The translations under genes and the position numbers were made by a program. From Nocardioides cavernae (GTDB lineage Bacteria; Actinomycetota; Actinomycetes; Propionibacteriales; Nocardioidaceae): DNA of 64,000 nt. The stretch covers positions 1-64,000 of the forward strand of contig NZ_JACCBW010000001.1 of assembly GCF_013410035.1 (NCBI RefSeq), read 5' to 3'. Below the pieces are notes generated by a model. It made no database searches. It had not been told where the DNA came from and saw only the letters and a list, made by a program, of their open reading frames with translations. Below, in pieces: positions 46,874-56,527 of the stretch (positions within the stretch are counted from its first letter, which is position 1; each line of letters starts with the position of its first letter).

Positions 46874-48118
46874 TCACGCGGCGGCAGCCGCCACCTCGTC
46901 GGCGTGGGCGATGTGGGCCAGCTGTCGCCACACGAGCGCGAGGATGATGCCGGCGCCGCCGAACGCGAACCACCACGGGGCGGTCAGGCCCCACTGGCCG
47001 GCGATGAGGCCGCCGAGCAGCGAGCCGACGAGCATGCCGCCCATCACGCAGATCATGTAGACGGAGCCGACCCGGCCCTGGAACTCGGTCGGCACGGCGC
47101 GCTGGCGCACCGCGTTGGAGAGCGTGCCCCACACGAAGGCGTACGCACCGAAGAAGAACATGAGGGGGTACGCCACCCACGCCGAGGTGGTGAGCGCCAT
47201 CGCGAGGTGGAAGAGCACCTCGGCGAGCAGGCAGGCGCGCATGAGGGTCGCGAGCCGGACCCGCTTCTCGAAGAAGCCGTAGGAGAAGGTGCCGACGAGG
47301 CCGCCGATCGCGGACGCGGTGGTGAGCAGGCCGAAGCCGGCCTCGTCGATCCCGACCCGCTCGAGCGACCACAGCACCAGCACCGACCAGGGCGCCGCCC
47401 ACGTCACATTGAAGACGACGATCGTCAGCGCGAGCGTGCGTACGGGCGGGTTGCCGAGCAGCCACCGCACCCCCTCGGCGATGTCCTGCCGCACGTGCGT
47501 GTCGACGTCCCCGCGCACGGCGCCCGGGGCGGTGCCGATGCGCGAGATCAGCACGACGCCCATCAGCACGAAGAGCGTGGTCAGCAGGAACGGCAGCGCC
47601 ATCGCGACGGAGAAGAGCAGCGCCCCGAAGGCGGGGCCGACGAGCTGGTTGGCGGTGACGCCGCCGGCCATGATGCGGGCGTTGGCGATGCCGAGGTCCT
47701 TCTTGTCGACCAGCATCGGGACCAGGGTGCCGCCCGTGGCGTCGGAGAACACCTCGGCGGTCCCGAGCGCGACCAGGGCCGCGAGGACCATCGCGATGTT
47801 GACGTGCCCGGTCACGATCACCGTGCAGAGCAGCGCGAGGACGAGGGCCCGCGCCCCGTTGGCGACCATGATCACCAGCCGCCGGTCCAGCCGGTCGGCC
47901 AGCGCGCCGGCGTAGAGGCCGACGACGAGCCACGGCAGCTGCAGCGCGACGGCGGCGGAGGCGACGAGGAGGGGGTCGCGGGTCTGCGACGCGACCAGCA
48001 GCGGCCCGGCCGCGAGCAGGAGGCCGTCGCCGAGGTTGGTGGACCACGAGGAGGCGACCAGCCACCGGAAGCCCCGTCCCAGGCGCTCCGGCAGGACGGT
48101 CTCGAGCAGTCTCACCAC
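46874..48118 (-). CDS. MFS transporter
   Basis: 414 residues from GTG 48118; a second GTG at 48115 is possible. Twelve hydrophobic segments can be counted, with the loop-2/3 motif GLYAGALADRLDRRLVIM and QGRVGSVYMICVMGGMLVGS later. It resembles the enterobactin-exporter-like/DHA3 group of drug or metabolite exporters. No regulator is adjacent. The substrate is unknown. Confidence 0.88.
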   Translation of the reverse strand: MVRLLETVLPERLGRGFRWLVASSWSTNLGDGLLLAAGPLLVASQTRDPLLVASAAVALQLPWLVVGLYAGALADRLDRRLVIMVANGARALVLALLCTVIVTGHVNIAMVLAALVALGTAEVFSDATGGTLVPMLVDKKDLGIANARIMAGGVTANQLVGPAFGALLFSVAMALPFLLTTLFVLMGVVLISRIGTAPGAVRGDVDTHVRQDIAEGVRWLLGNPPVRTLALTIVVFNVTWAAPWSVLVLWSLERVGIDEAGFGLLTTASAIGGLVGTFSYGFFEKRVRLATLMRACLLAEVLFHLAMALTTSAWVAYPLMFFFGAYAFVWGTLSNAVRQRAVPTEFQGRVGSVYMICVMGGMLVGSLLGGLIAGQWGLTAPWWFAFGGAGIILALVWRQLAHIAHADEVAAAAA

Positions 48119-48174
48119 AAGCAGGAGACCCTACGTGCGGGGCGCGGCGCGGCGCACCCGATTACCGCAGGGGG

Positions 48175-48366
48175 TCAGGCGGGCTGCAGGTCCTCGGCCG
48201 GCCGACCGTCGCGGACCGCCGCGGCCAGCCGGTCGTTGTCGGCCTGCAGCCGCAGAACGAGCGACTCGAGGTCCTCGACACGACGGCGGAGCCGGTGGTT
48301 CTCGACGGCGAGGACCGCCGTCGTCCGTGCGTCGCTGTTGACGTGACCCATCAGCGCCTTGGCCAT
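48175..48366 (-). CDS. Small coiled-coil protein
   Basis: 63 residues from ATG 48366, with GGAAGG upstream. MAKALMGHVNSDARTTAVLA leads into a heptad-patterned helix, ENHRLRRRVEDLESLVLRLQ, and a short charged tail. Such proteins are seen in many actinobacteria (a DUF6752-like type, from memory). It probably forms a dimer and may act as an adaptor. No catalytic residue is visible. Confidence 0.7.
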   Translation of the reverse strand: MAKALMGHVNSDARTTAVLAVENHRLRRRVEDLESLVLRLQADNDRLAAAVRDGRPAEDLQPA

Positions 48367-48472
48367 GGGGAGACCTTCCAGACAATTCTCGAGAGGCGGA
48401 CCGGGAGACCGGCGGAGCGGCCGTCTCCAAGAGTCCCACCGGGGTGGCGGCCAGGTCAATCCGACGGGGAGG

Positions 48473-49345
48473 TCAGCGACGGTGCGGGGGCCGCTGGCAC
48501 CGCGGGCAGAAGAACGACGAGCGGTTCATGAACGCCACCCGCCGGATCGGCGTGCCGCACCGGCGGCACGGCCTGCCCTCCTGGCCGTACGCGTCCAGCG
48601 AGCGGTCGAAGTAGCCCGACTCCCCGTTGACGTTGACGTAGAGCGCGTCGAAGGACGTGCCGCCCTGCGCCAGCGCCTCGCCCATCACGTCGCGGACGTG
48701 GCCGAGCAGGCCGCGCAGCACCGGGCCCGTGAGCCGGTCCCCCGGCCGCTCGCCGTGCAGCCTCGCGCGCCACAGCGCCTCGTCGGCGTAGATGTTGCCG
48801 ACGCCGGAGATCAGTCCCTGGTCGAGCAGCAGGCGCTTGATCGCGGACGTACGCCGGCGCGCCCGCCGTACGAACTCGGCGTCGTCGAACGCGGGGTCGA
48901 TCGGGTCGCGCGCGATGTGCGCGATCTCGCTCGGGAGGTCTGCGCCCCCGGCGGACACGGCCAGTCCGCCGAACATGCGCTGGTCGACGAACCTCATCTC
49001 CATCGGGCGTCCCGGACCGGACGGGCCGTCGGGGGTGCGGAGGCCGAAGCGCACGCGCAGGTGCCGCTCGTCGGGGGCGCCCGGCTCGTGCAGCAGCATC
49101 TGCCCGCTCATCCCGAGGTGGCCCAGGAGCGCGTCACCGTCGGCGAGGGCGAGCCAGAAGTACTTGCCGCGACGGCGTACGCCCGTGATGCGCTGGCCGA
49201 CGAGCGCGGCCGCGAAGCCACTGGCACCGCGTCCGTCGCGGCGCACGGGTCGCGGGTGCAGCACCTCGACGGTCGCGATGGTGCTGCCGACGACGTGGCG
49301 CTCGAGGCCGGCGCGGACGACCTCGACCTCAGGGAGCTCGGGCAC
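48473..49345 (-). CDS. mutM: Formamidopyrimidine-DNA glycosylase (Fpg/MutM)
   Basis: 290 residues from GTG 49345. It removes 8-oxoguanine and nicks the [20 protein letters not shown] gives the catalytic Pro2 and Glu3, a Lys follows in [10 protein letters not shown], and the helix-two-turn-helix has [18 protein letters not shown]. The C-terminal zinc finger is [20 protein letters not shown] followed by CPRC. It starts two bases after the rnc stop, as usual in actinobacteria. Confidence 0.96.
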   Translation of the reverse strand: MPELPEVEVVRAGLERHVVGSTIATVEVLHPRPVRRDGRGASGFAAALVGQRITGVRRRGKYFWLALADGDALLGHLGMSGQMLLHEPGAPDERHLRVRFGLRTPDGPSGPGRPMEMRFVDQRMFGGLAVSAGGADLPSEIAHIARDPIDPAFDDAEFVRRARRRTSAIKRLLLDQGLISGVGNIYADEALWRARLHGERPGDRLTGPVLRGLLGHVRDVMGEALAQGGTSFDALYVNVNGESGYFDRSLDAYGQEGRPCRRCGTPIRRVAFMNRSSFFCPRCQRPPHRR

Positions 49346-49347
49346 CG

Positions 49348-50097
49348 TCAGGCGTCGGCCGGGGCCTGGTCGAGCTGCTCGGGCTGGTCGGCGGCGGGCT
49401 GGGCGGCCTTGATCTCGCGGTACGCCGTCTCGGCGGCGCCCTGCTCGGCCTCCTTCTTGGAGCGGCCGGTGCCGTTGCCGAGGACCTGCTCGCCGACGCG
49501 GACGCGCGCGACGAAGGTCTTCATGTGGTCGGGTCCGTCGTCCTCGATGAGGTACTCCGGGACGCCGAGGCCGAGGTCGGCCGACAGCTCCTGCAGGGAG
49601 GTCTTCCAGTCGAGGCCGGCGCCCATCGACGCGGCGGCCTCCATCACCGGGTCGAAGAGCCGGTGCACCACCTTGGCGGCCTCGGTGATGCCGCCGCTGA
49701 GGTGGATCGCGCCGATGACCGCCTCGACGGTGTCGGAGAGGATCGACGCCTTGTCGCGGCCACCGGTCGTCTCCTCGCCGCGACCGAGCTTGATGTGCTG
49801 GCCGAGGCCGATCTGGCGGGCCACGTCGGCCAGCGCGCGGGCGTTGACGACCGCCGCACGCAGCTTGGCCAGCCGGCCCTCGGAGAAGTCCGGGTGCGCG
49901 CGGTAGAGCGTCTCGGTCACCACGACGCCGAGCACCGAGTCCCCGAGGAACTCGAGGCGCTCGTTGGTGGGGATCTGCCCGTTCTCGTAGGCGTACGACC
50001 GGTGCGTCAGGGCGCGCTGCAGCAGCTCGGGATCCAGGACCGGATCACCGAGCGCTGCGCGGAGCTCGTCAGTGCTCAGAGGACGGGGGTCGCTCAG
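49348..50097 (-). CDS. rnc: Ribonuclease III (start codon unresolved)
   Basis: About 249 residues if started at the CTG overlapping the rpmF stop (50097). Conservation begins near [20 protein letters not shown]. The catalytic signature is [13 protein letters not shown], with [16 protein letters not shown] also present. The dsRNA-binding domain starts at [20 protein letters not shown] and ends [14 protein letters not shown]. No ATG, GTG or TTG lies in frame near the expected start. CTG at 50097 or 50079, or GTG 50139/50148 inside rpmF, are the choices. It processes rRNA precursors and other double-stranded RNA. Confidence 0.9.
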   Translation of the reverse strand: MSDPRPLSTDELRAALGDPVLDPELLQRALTHRSYAYENGQIPTNERLEFLGDSVLGVVVTETLYRAHPDFSEGRLAKLRAAVVNARALADVARQIGLGQHIKLGRGEETTGGRDKASILSDTVEAVIGAIHLSGGITEAAKVVHRLFDPVMEAAASMGAGLDWKTSLQELSADLGLGVPEYLIEDDGPDHMKTFVARVRVGEQVLGNGTGRSKKEAEQGAAETAYREIKAAQPAADQPEQLDQAPADA

Positions 50098-50279
50098 AGG
50101 ACCTGGCGACGGTCGGCCTTGGCGCCGTACTGGCCGCACTGGCCGCACGCACGGTGCGGGAGGTGCTTGGCACCGCAGGCGGGGTTGGCGCACGTCGCGA
50201 GGGTCGGCGCGACGGCCTTCCACTGCGAACGGCGGTGACGCGTGTTGCTGCGCGACATCTTCCGCTTCGGAACAGCCAT
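50094..50279 (-). CDS. rpmF: 50S ribosomal protein L32 (zinc-binding form)
   Basis: 61 residues from ATG 50279. [20 protein letters not shown] is the L32 start. Four Cys (CANPAC and CGQC) form a zinc ribbon, marking the zinc-containing paralogue, which is the main one in most bacteria. It is preceded by the DUF177/YceD gene, its usual partner, and its stop overlaps the possible rnc start. Confidence 0.97.
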   Translation of the reverse strand: MAVPKRKMSRSNTRHRRSQWKAVAPTLATCANPACGAKHLPHRACGQCGQYGAKADRRQVL

Positions 50280-50337
50280 GGTGTGTCTCCTACGTGGGCT
50301 CTGCTTGCGTGCGCACCGGGGATTCCCGGCGGCGTGG

Positions 50338-50916
50338 TCAGTCCTGGGGGTCGTGCTGGGGTTCTGCTGCGAGCTGCTGGAGTCCTGCCCAGCGCGGGTC
50401 GATCGGCGCCTCGTGCGTGTGGTCCGGGTCGTCCGCGAGCCGGGCACCGCACTCGGTGCACAACCCGGGGCAATCGTCCATGCACAGCGGCTGGAAGGGT
50501 AGTGCGAGCACCACCGCGTCCCGCAGCAGGGGCTCGAGGTCGATCAGGTCGTCCTCGAGCCGGCTGGTCTCGTCGTCGAGGTCACGGTCGTCGTGCTCCG
50601 CGGCCTTGTCGTGCTGGTCGGGGTAGACGTAGAGCTCCTGCAGCGTCGCGTGGATCTCGTCCTCGATCGGCTCCAGGCACCGTACGCACTCCCCCTCGAG
50701 CCTGGCCGTGGCCGTGCCCGTGAGCAGCACGCCCTCCATGACCGCCTCCAGCCGCAGGTCGAGCTCGACCGGCGAACCTTCGGGGACAGAGAGGACTTCG
50801 ATCCCAAGTTCTGCCGGTGCCGGGACGGAGAGGTCCAGCTCACGCTGGGACCCCGGGCGGCGGCCGAGCTCGCGAGTGTCAAGCACGAGCGGCGCCCTCG
50901 GGTCCAGGCTGTTCAC
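50338..50916 (-). CDS. YceD/DUF177 family protein
   Basis: 192 residues from GTG 50916, which has GGGAG six bases upstream; ATG 50931 is in frame. Features include [55 protein letters not shown] with paired Cys, and an acidic middle. The family is nearly always just upstream of rpmF and is linked to 23S rRNA and ribosome accumulation in plants and bacteria. It probably shares a transcript with rpmF-rnc-mutM. Confidence 0.9.
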   Translation of the reverse strand: MNSLDPRAPLVLDTRELGRRPGSQRELDLSVPAPAELGIEVLSVPEGSPVELDLRLEAVMEGVLLTGTATARLEGECVRCLEPIEDEIHATLQELYVYPDQHDKAAEHDDRDLDDETSRLEDDLIDLEPLLRDAVVLALPFQPLCMDDCPGLCTECGARLADDPDHTHEAPIDPRWAGLQQLAAEPQHDPQD

Positions 50917-51000
50917 TGCGAACTCCCACATCTGGACACCAACACAACCTCGGAATCGTATCCGGCGCCCCACCACGGGGCAAAACCGTGGCGGTCGGGG

Positions 51001-51486
51001 TCAGGCGGAGCGCTCGGCGAGGCGTGCCACGAGCTGCTCGCGCACCGCCTCGGGGAGCAGCCCCCGGACGTCGCCGCCGAGGGCCGCGACCTCCTTGACC
51101 AGGCTCGAGGAGACGAACGCGTTGCCGACCGCTCCCGGGAGGAAGACGGTCTCCACGTCGGTGAGGTGGGAGTTCATCTGCGCCATCGGGAGCTCGTACT
51201 CGTAGTCACCCGCGCCGCGCAGGCCCTTCACGATCGCCACCGCCTTGACCTCGCGGCAGAAGTCGACGATCAGCCCGTCGAACCCGGAGACCCGCACGTT
51301 GGGGAGGTGGGCCGTGGCCTGCTCCAGCATCGCGATGCGCTCGTCGGGGGTGAACAGCCGGTTCTTCGAGGCGTTCACGCCGGTCGCGACGACGACCTCG
51401 TCGAAGAGCCGGGCGGCCCGGCCGACGATGTCGAGGTGGCCGTTGGTCACGGGGTCGAAGGACCCGGGGCAGACTGCGCGGCGCAC
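51001..51486 (-). CDS. coaD: Phosphopantetheine adenylyltransferase
   Basis: 161 residues from GTG 51486; standard length. [18 protein letters not shown] holds the nucleotidyl-transfer (T/H)xGH motif, and [16 protein letters not shown] is the C-terminal ATP-binding ISSTxVR equivalent. It makes dephospho-CoA, the step before CoA. It lies 28 bases downstream of rsmD, a very common pairing. Confidence 0.96.
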   Translation of the reverse strand: MRRAVCPGSFDPVTNGHLDIVGRAARLFDEVVVATGVNASKNRLFTPDERIAMLEQATAHLPNVRVSGFDGLIVDFCREVKAVAIVKGLRGAGDYEYELPMAQMNSHLTDVETVFLPGAVGNAFVSSSLVKEVAALGGDVRGLLPEAVREQLVARLAERSA

Positions 51487-51514
51487 GGGCGTCCCAACCT
51501 CTCGGTCTTCTCGG

Positions 51515-52084
51515 CTAGGCGGGCGGGGTGGCGTGACCGTACCAAAGCGCGGTCTCGCCATAGCGTTTCGTCCGGTCCTCCTCGATGCCCTTCGGCCAGT
51601 CGACGGCGCTGCGCTTGGCGGCGCGCTCGACGACGACGAGGGCGCCCGGCACCAGCCAGCCGTGGTCCACGAGGGCGGCGAGGTCGTCGGCGACGGCGTG
51701 GTCGGCCATCGGGTAGGGCGGGTCGGAGAAGACGACGTCGTACGGCGCGGCCGGGGGCGACTGGAGGACGGTGGCCACCGACCCCGCGATGACGCGCGCC
51801 TTGGGGAACCCGAGCGTGGCCGCGTTGCGGCTGATGAGGGCGGCGGTGCGGCGGTCCTGCTCGACCATCGTCACCACCCCGGCGCCGCGGGACCAGGCCT
51901 CGAGGCCGACCGCCCCGGACCCGGCGTAGAGGTCGAGGAAGCGCAGCCCGTCGAGCGAGCCGGTGCGCGACTCGATGGCCGAGAAGAGCGCCTCGCGGAC
52001 CCGGTCGCTGGTGGGACGGGTCGTCTGGCCGCGCGGCGTCTCCAGACGGCGGCCCCCCGCCGTGCCCCCGATGATCCGAGTCAT
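51515..52084 (-). CDS. rsmD: 16S rRNA (guanine966-N2)-methyltransferase RsmD
   Basis: 189 residues from ATG 52084. [53 protein letters not shown] (SAM site) and [10 protein letters not shown] (the N-methylation DPPY motif) identify it. It follows recG by ten bases and precedes coaD. Confidence 0.96.
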   Translation of the reverse strand: MTRIIGGTAGGRRLETPRGQTTRPTSDRVREALFSAIESRTGSLDGLRFLDLYAGSGAVGLEAWSRGAGVVTMVEQDRRTAALISRNAATLGFPKARVIAGSVATVLQSPPAAPYDVVFSDPPYPMADHAVADDLAALVDHGWLVPGALVVVERAAKRSAVDWPKGIEEDRTKRYGETALWYGHATPPA

Positions 52085-52094
52085 GTCCCCGTGC

Positions 52095-54326
52095 TCAGCC
52101 CTTCTCCATGAATCCCGACGCCGCAGAACGCTCCACCTCGTCGACGGCTTCGGCGAGTGCGGGCGCCTGGTCCAGCTCGGGATCCTCGGAGAGTAGCGCC
52201 TCGGCGGCTTCGCGGGCACGGACGATCGTCTTCTCGTCGCGCAATACCCGAAGTGTGACGAGGCTCGAGCGGAATCCGGACTGGTTCGCGCCCAGGACGT
52301 CGCCCTCGCGGCGCTGCTCGAGGTCGACGCGACTGAGCTCGAACCCGTCGGTGGTGGCCGCGACGGCGTCCAGCCGGTCGCGTGCGGGCGACCCGGCCTC
52401 GGCGTGGGAGACGAGCAGGCAGAGGCCGGGCAGGCCTCCCCGGCCGACGCGGCCGCGCAGCTGGTGGAGCTGGGAGACCCCGAACCGGTCGGCGTCGAGC
52501 AGCACCATGGTCGTGGCGTTGTGGACGTCGACACCGACCTCGATCACGGTCGTCGAGACGAGCACGTCGACGTCGCCGGCGGCGAACGCGCGCATGGTGC
52601 GGTCCTTGTCGTCGGGCTGCATCCTCCCGTGGAGGATCGACGTGCGCAGCCCGGCGAGCGGACCAGCGGCCAGCTCGGCGTGGACCTCCTCCACGGCGGC
52701 GAGGGACCGCTTGGGCGGCGCGACCTCCCTGCCGTCCTCGTCGAGGTCGAGCTGGTCGGACTCGCCCTCCTCCCCCGCGTCGCCGGAGATGCGGGGGCAC
52801 ACGACGTAGACCTGGTGGCCCTTCTCGACCTCCTCGCGCACCCGCTGCCACACCCGCTCGATCCAGGCCGGCTGGTCGGCGAGCGGGACGACGTTGGTCT
52901 GGATCGGTGCGCGCCCCGCGGGGAGCTCGGACAGCACCGACGTCTCGAGGTCGCCGAACACCGTCATCGCGACGGTGCGCGGGATGGGCGTCGCGGTCAT
53001 CACGAGCACGTGCGGCGGCGCCCCGGCCTTGTCGGTGAGCGCGGCACGCTGCTCGACCCCGAAGCGGTGCTGCTCGTCGACGACGACGAGGCCGAGGTCG
53101 GCGAGCTCGACCTTGTCCTCGAGCAGCGCGTGGGTCCCGATGACGATGCCGGCCTCGCCCGTGACGATCCGCAGCATCGCCTCCTGGCGCGCGGCCCTGC
53201 CCATCGAGCCGGTGAGGAGCACGACCTGGGTGCCCTCGGCGGCCCCGCCGAGCATGCCGCCCTGGGCGAGGTCGCCGAGCATCGCGGTGATGGACCGGTG
53301 GTGCTGCTGGGCGAGCACCTCGGTCGGGGCGAGGAGGGCGGCCTGCCCTCCCGCGTCGACGACCTGGAGCATGGCGCGCAGCGCGACGAGCGTCTTGCCG
53401 GAGCCGACCTCGCCCTGGAGGAGGCGGTTCATCGGGTGGTCGCGGCAGAGCTCCTCGGCGATCACGTCGCCGATCTCGCGCTGGCCGCCCGTGAGCTCGA
53501 AGGGCAGTCGCTCGTCGAACGCGGCGAGCAGCCCGTCCTCGCGCCGTACGCGTGCCCGGGCGCCCAGCGCGCGGTGGGCGGCCCGCCGCCGGGCGAGCAC
53601 CAGCTGGAGGACGAGGGCCTCCTCGAACCGGAACCGCTTCTGCGCGGCGCCGAGCTGGGCCCACTCGTCGGGGGCGTGGATCCACCGCAGCGCCTGCATG
53701 ACGCCGAGCACGTCGAAGCGCTCGCGCAGCTCGGGGGTGAAGACGTCGGGCACGCCGGTGACGAGGTCGAGGGCGGTGGTGACGACCTTCTGGATGTCCC
53801 ACGTGTAGAGCTTGGCGGTCAGCGGGTAGACCGGCATCAGCTTGCTCAGCGTGGCCGCCTCGGGACCGTCGAGGGCGAACCCGTGGGGCTGCTCGAGCTG
53901 CCAGGACCCGCGGAACTGCTTGACCTTGCCGGTGAAGACGGCGCGCGCGCCCGGGCGGAACTCGCCCTCGTGGCGCTCGGCCAGGGCGGCGTACGGGCTG
54001 AACAGGGTCACCGAGAAGTCGGGACCGTCGGTGCGCAGCCGGACCGTGGTGCGGAACTGGCGCCGGTTGCCGCTGAAGAACGGGGCGCTGTCGCACGAGC
54101 GCACCTCGCCGACGATCGTCAGCTGCTCGCCCACGACCGGCGTCGCGACCTCGGAGAGCTCGGTCGCGGCGACGTAGCGACGCGGGAAGTGGCGCAGCAG
54201 GTCACCGACCGTGACCAGGCCGAGGCCCTCCTCGGCGAGCTTGCGCTTCTTGTGGTGGTTGCCGAAGACCGCAGCGATCGGGCTGTCCGGGGTGATCGCG
54301 ACCATGCGGGGATCCTGACCGCTCAC
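52095..54326 (-). CDS. recG: ATP-dependent DNA helicase RecG
   Basis: 743 residues from GTG 54326, overlapping the fakA-like stop as GTGA. An N-terminal wedge/OB domain (LVTVGDLLRHFPRRY, LTIVGEVRSCD) precedes the helicase core: Walker A QGEVGSGKTLVAL, ALLAPTEVLAQQHH, VVVDEQHRFGVEQR, MTATPIPRTVAM. Motifs V-VI are STTVIEVGVDVHNAT and QLRGRVGRGGLPG, near the TRG region. RecG remodels stalled replication forks. An acidic insert near SGDAGEEGESDQLDLDEDG is a local oddity. Confidence 0.97.
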   Translation of the reverse strand: MSGQDPRMVAITPDSPIAAVFGNHHKKRKLAEEGLGLVTVGDLLRHFPRRYVAATELSEVATPVVGEQLTIVGEVRSCDSAPFFSGNRRQFRTTVRLRTDGPDFSVTLFSPYAALAERHEGEFRPGARAVFTGKVKQFRGSWQLEQPHGFALDGPEAATLSKLMPVYPLTAKLYTWDIQKVVTTALDLVTGVPDVFTPELRERFDVLGVMQALRWIHAPDEWAQLGAAQKRFRFEEALVLQLVLARRRAAHRALGARARVRREDGLLAAFDERLPFELTGGQREIGDVIAEELCRDHPMNRLLQGEVGSGKTLVALRAMLQVVDAGGQAALLAPTEVLAQQHHRSITAMLGDLAQGGMLGGAAEGTQVVLLTGSMGRAARQEAMLRIVTGEAGIVIGTHALLEDKVELADLGLVVVDEQHRFGVEQRAALTDKAGAPPHVLVMTATPIPRTVAMTVFGDLETSVLSELPAGRAPIQTNVVPLADQPAWIERVWQRVREEVEKGHQVYVVCPRISGDAGEEGESDQLDLDEDGREVAPPKRSLAAVEEVHAELAAGPLAGLRTSILHGRMQPDDKDRTMRAFAAGDVDVLVSTTVIEVGVDVHNATTMVLLDADRFGVSQLHQLRGRVGRGGLPGLCLLVSHAEAGSPARDRLDAVAATTDGFELSRVDLEQRREGDVLGANQSGFRSSLVTLRVLRDEKTIVRAREAAEALLSEDPELDQAPALAEAVDEVERSAASGFMEKG

Positions 54327-55963
54327 TCGACGCTGACGAGCAGCGGGTAGCGCGGCTGGCCGCCGTCGTGCACGGCGACGTCGACGGTCGGGTGGTGCTC
54401 CTCCACGTGGGCGGCGACCCGGTCGGCCAGCTCGACACCGTCGACGCCCGACACCACGGTGACCAGCTCACCACCTCCGGCGAGGAGGCGCTCGACGACC
54501 TCGACGGCGACGGTCGCGAGGTCGGAGCCGACGACGGCGAAGTCCCCCGCGATCACGCCGAGCGCGTCGCCGGGCTCGCAGGGACCGGCCATCGTGATCG
54601 CCCGGCGGGCCGCCACCGTCACGGCGCCGTGGCGGGCGTGGCGGGCGGTGGCGGTCATCTCCCGCACGTCGGCGTCGAAGGCCCGACCGGGCTCGTGGAC
54701 CGAGATGGCGGCGAGCCCCTGCACCTGCGCGGCCGTCGGGATCACCTCGACCGTGACGTCGTGCTCGGCCTCGGCCGTACGTGCGGCGATCTCCGCGGCG
54801 CGCACGGTGTCCCCGTCGTTGGGGAGCACCACGACCTCCGCGGCTCCACAACCGGTGATCGCCTCCAGCAGCTGGCCCGTGGACGGCCGCCGACCGGGGC
54901 CGCCGACGACGACCACGGCACCGGCGGACGCGAAGAGCGCCTCCAGGCCCGGGCCGGCGGCGACCGCGACGACCTTGCGCCCGGCACGGGTGGAGGGCCG
55001 CTGGCGGGCGGCCCCGACCTGCTCGGCGAAGTGGGTGACCCTGATCCGGTGGGGGCGGCCGGCGGTGATGCCCGCCTCGATGGCCGCCCCGACGTCGTCG
55101 ACGTGGACATGGACGTTCCACAAGCCGTCGCCGCCGACGACGACGAGGCTGTCGCCGAGGGCCGCGAGGCTCGCCCTCAGCCCGGCGATCGCGTCCTCAC
55201 CGGCGTCGAGGAGGTACATCACCTCGTAGCCGGGGCCGTCCTCGGTCAGGTCGTCGCTCGGGACGGTCGCCGCGACCGGGATGTGGTGGGTGCCGATGGG
55301 CGGTGACCACGGCATCGGGCGGCGACCGGTGGCGGTGGTCTCGACCGCGTCCAGGACCACGCAGAGGCCGCGACCGCCCGCGTCGACGACACCGGCCTGC
55401 GCCAGGACCTCGAGCTGCTCGGGCGTACGCGCCAGTGCGGCCCGGGCCGCTGCGGCGGCCGCTGTGAAGACGTCGCGCGTGCGCGCACCACGGGCGGCGG
55501 TCGCGAGCGCCGCGTCGGACGCCGCGCGGGAGACGGTGAGGATCGTGCCTTCCACCGGGGCGCCGACCGCGGCGTAGCTCGCCTCCGTCGCCTCGGCCAT
55601 CGCTGCCGCGATCGTCTCGGCCGGCCTGTCGGCGATCTCGGCGCTCGCGAGGTGGCGTACGTAGGCGCGCAGCATCTGGCTCAGGATCACCCCGGAGTTG
55701 CCACGGGCACCCATCAGCGCGGCGCGGGCGAGCACCGCCATCCCGTCGCCGAGCGGCAGGTCCGGGTCGCCGGCGCGCGCCTCGCGCAGCGCGTCACGGG
55801 CCGCAGAGACGGTGAGGAACATGTTGGTCCCGGTGTCGCCGTCCGGCACGGGGTAGACGTTGAGCGCGTCGATCTCCTCGCGTGCCGACGACAGCGCGTC
55901 GGTGGCGATGTCGACGAAGCGCGCGACGCCGTCCAGCGTGATGCCGTGGGTGACGTGCTCCAT
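54323..55963 (-). CDS. DAK2 (DhaL)-domain protein, FakA-like fatty acid kinase
   Basis: 546 residues from ATG 55963. The N-terminal DhaL nucleotide domain has NVYPVPDGDTGTNMFLT (about 35-51), ALMGARGNSGVILSQML and VVDAGGRGLCVVLDA. A middle DegV-linked region and a C-terminal domain follow (DDVGAAIEAG, GGPGRRPSTGQLLEAI, VVVLPNDGDT). FakA phosphorylates fatty acids carried by a FakB protein; no fakB is in view. Its place before recG and divergent from rpmB is conserved. Confidence 0.9.
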   Translation of the reverse strand: MEHVTHGITLDGVARFVDIATDALSSAREEIDALNVYPVPDGDTGTNMFLTVSAARDALREARAGDPDLPLGDGMAVLARAALMGARGNSGVILSQMLRAYVRHLASAEIADRPAETIAAAMAEATEASYAAVGAPVEGTILTVSRAASDAALATAARGARTRDVFTAAAAAARAALARTPEQLEVLAQAGVVDAGGRGLCVVLDAVETTATGRRPMPWSPPIGTHHIPVAATVPSDDLTEDGPGYEVMYLLDAGEDAIAGLRASLAALGDSLVVVGGDGLWNVHVHVDDVGAAIEAGITAGRPHRIRVTHFAEQVGAARQRPSTRAGRKVVAVAAGPGLEALFASAGAVVVVGGPGRRPSTGQLLEAITGCGAAEVVVLPNDGDTVRAAEIAARTAEAEHDVTVEVIPTAAQVQGLAAISVHEPGRAFDADVREMTATARHARHGAVTVAARRAITMAGPCEPGDALGVIAGDFAVVGSDLATVAVEVVERLLAGGGELVTVVSGVDGVELADRVAAHVEEHHPTVDVAVHDGGQPRYPLLVSVE

Positions 55964-56168
55964 CGAGTGGGTCTGCTCCTGCGTCTCGGCGTACGGTGGG
56001 GCGCGCCACAGGGTAGTGCCCCGCGTCGGCGCGACTGCGATTTCATCTCGCCGCGGGTCCTCGGCTACTCTTGCGCGGTTGCCTGTTGCCGCCTCGTGTG
56101 GCGTGCGGGCCTCTCGAGCATCGCTCTACCTCATCAGCAATCAAACCTCGAACGGATCGGAGTGCACG

Positions 56169-56354
56169 GTGGCTGCCGTCTGCGACATCTGCGCCAAGAA
56201 GCCGGGCTTCGGAAACAACCGTCCCTGGTCGCGCAAGATCACGAAGCGTCGCTTCAACCCCAACATCCAGCGCGTCCGGGCGACCGTGAACGGCACGCCC
56301 AAGCGCCTCAACGTCTGCACCGGTTGCCTCAAGGCCGGCAAGGTCTCCCGCTGA
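56169..56354 (+). CDS. rpmB: 50S ribosomal protein L28 (zinc-binding form)
   Basis: 61 residues from GTG 56169, with GGAG six bases upstream. AAVCDICAKKPGFGNNRPWS and VCTGCLKAGKVSR give the two CxxC pairs of the zinc form, and KITKRRFNPNIQRVRA is the RNA-binding core. It is divergent from the fakA-like gene. A TACTCT at 56066-56071 could be its -10 box, but no convincing -35 is seen. Confidence 0.97.
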   Translation: MAAVCDICAKKPGFGNNRPWSRKITKRRFNPNIQRVRATVNGTPKRLNVCTGCLKAGKVSR

Positions 56355-56372
56355 CCTGACCAGACTTCTCGT

Positions 56373-56406
56373 CGAAGCCCCCGTCGCTGTTGCGGCGGGG
56401 GCTTCG
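56373..56406 (+). terminator. 15-bp terminator hairpin after rpmB
   Basis: CGAAGCCCCCGTCGC at 56373-56387 pairs with GCGGCGGGGGCTTCG at 56392-56406 across a TGTT loop, 18 bases after the rpmB stop. The one imperfect pair is a U-G wobble in the rpmB transcript and an A/C mismatch on the other strand. Confidence 0.85.
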
Positions 56407-56456
56407 TCGTGTGCGGGCGACGGGACATGGTGCGATCCCCGGTTGACCGGCTCTTC

Positions 56457-56522
56457 CTGACGTTGTCAGGCTCTGCAACCCCTGACAACGTCAGTGATCC
56501 CCGGCTGACCGGGGATCGCTGA
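56457..56522. repeat. Dispersed palindromic element, copy B
   Basis: The same element as 36553-36618. Its first inverted repeat is longer and perfect here: 14 bp, 56457-56470 with 56481-56494. The second hairpin, 56496-56517, is the exact reverse complement of that in copy A (loop CTGA instead of TCAG). A partial third unit, GATCCCCGGTTGACCGG, precedes it at 56434-56450. It sits between the convergent ends of rpmB and thiL. Confidence 0.92.
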
Positions 56523-56527
56523 CGAGC

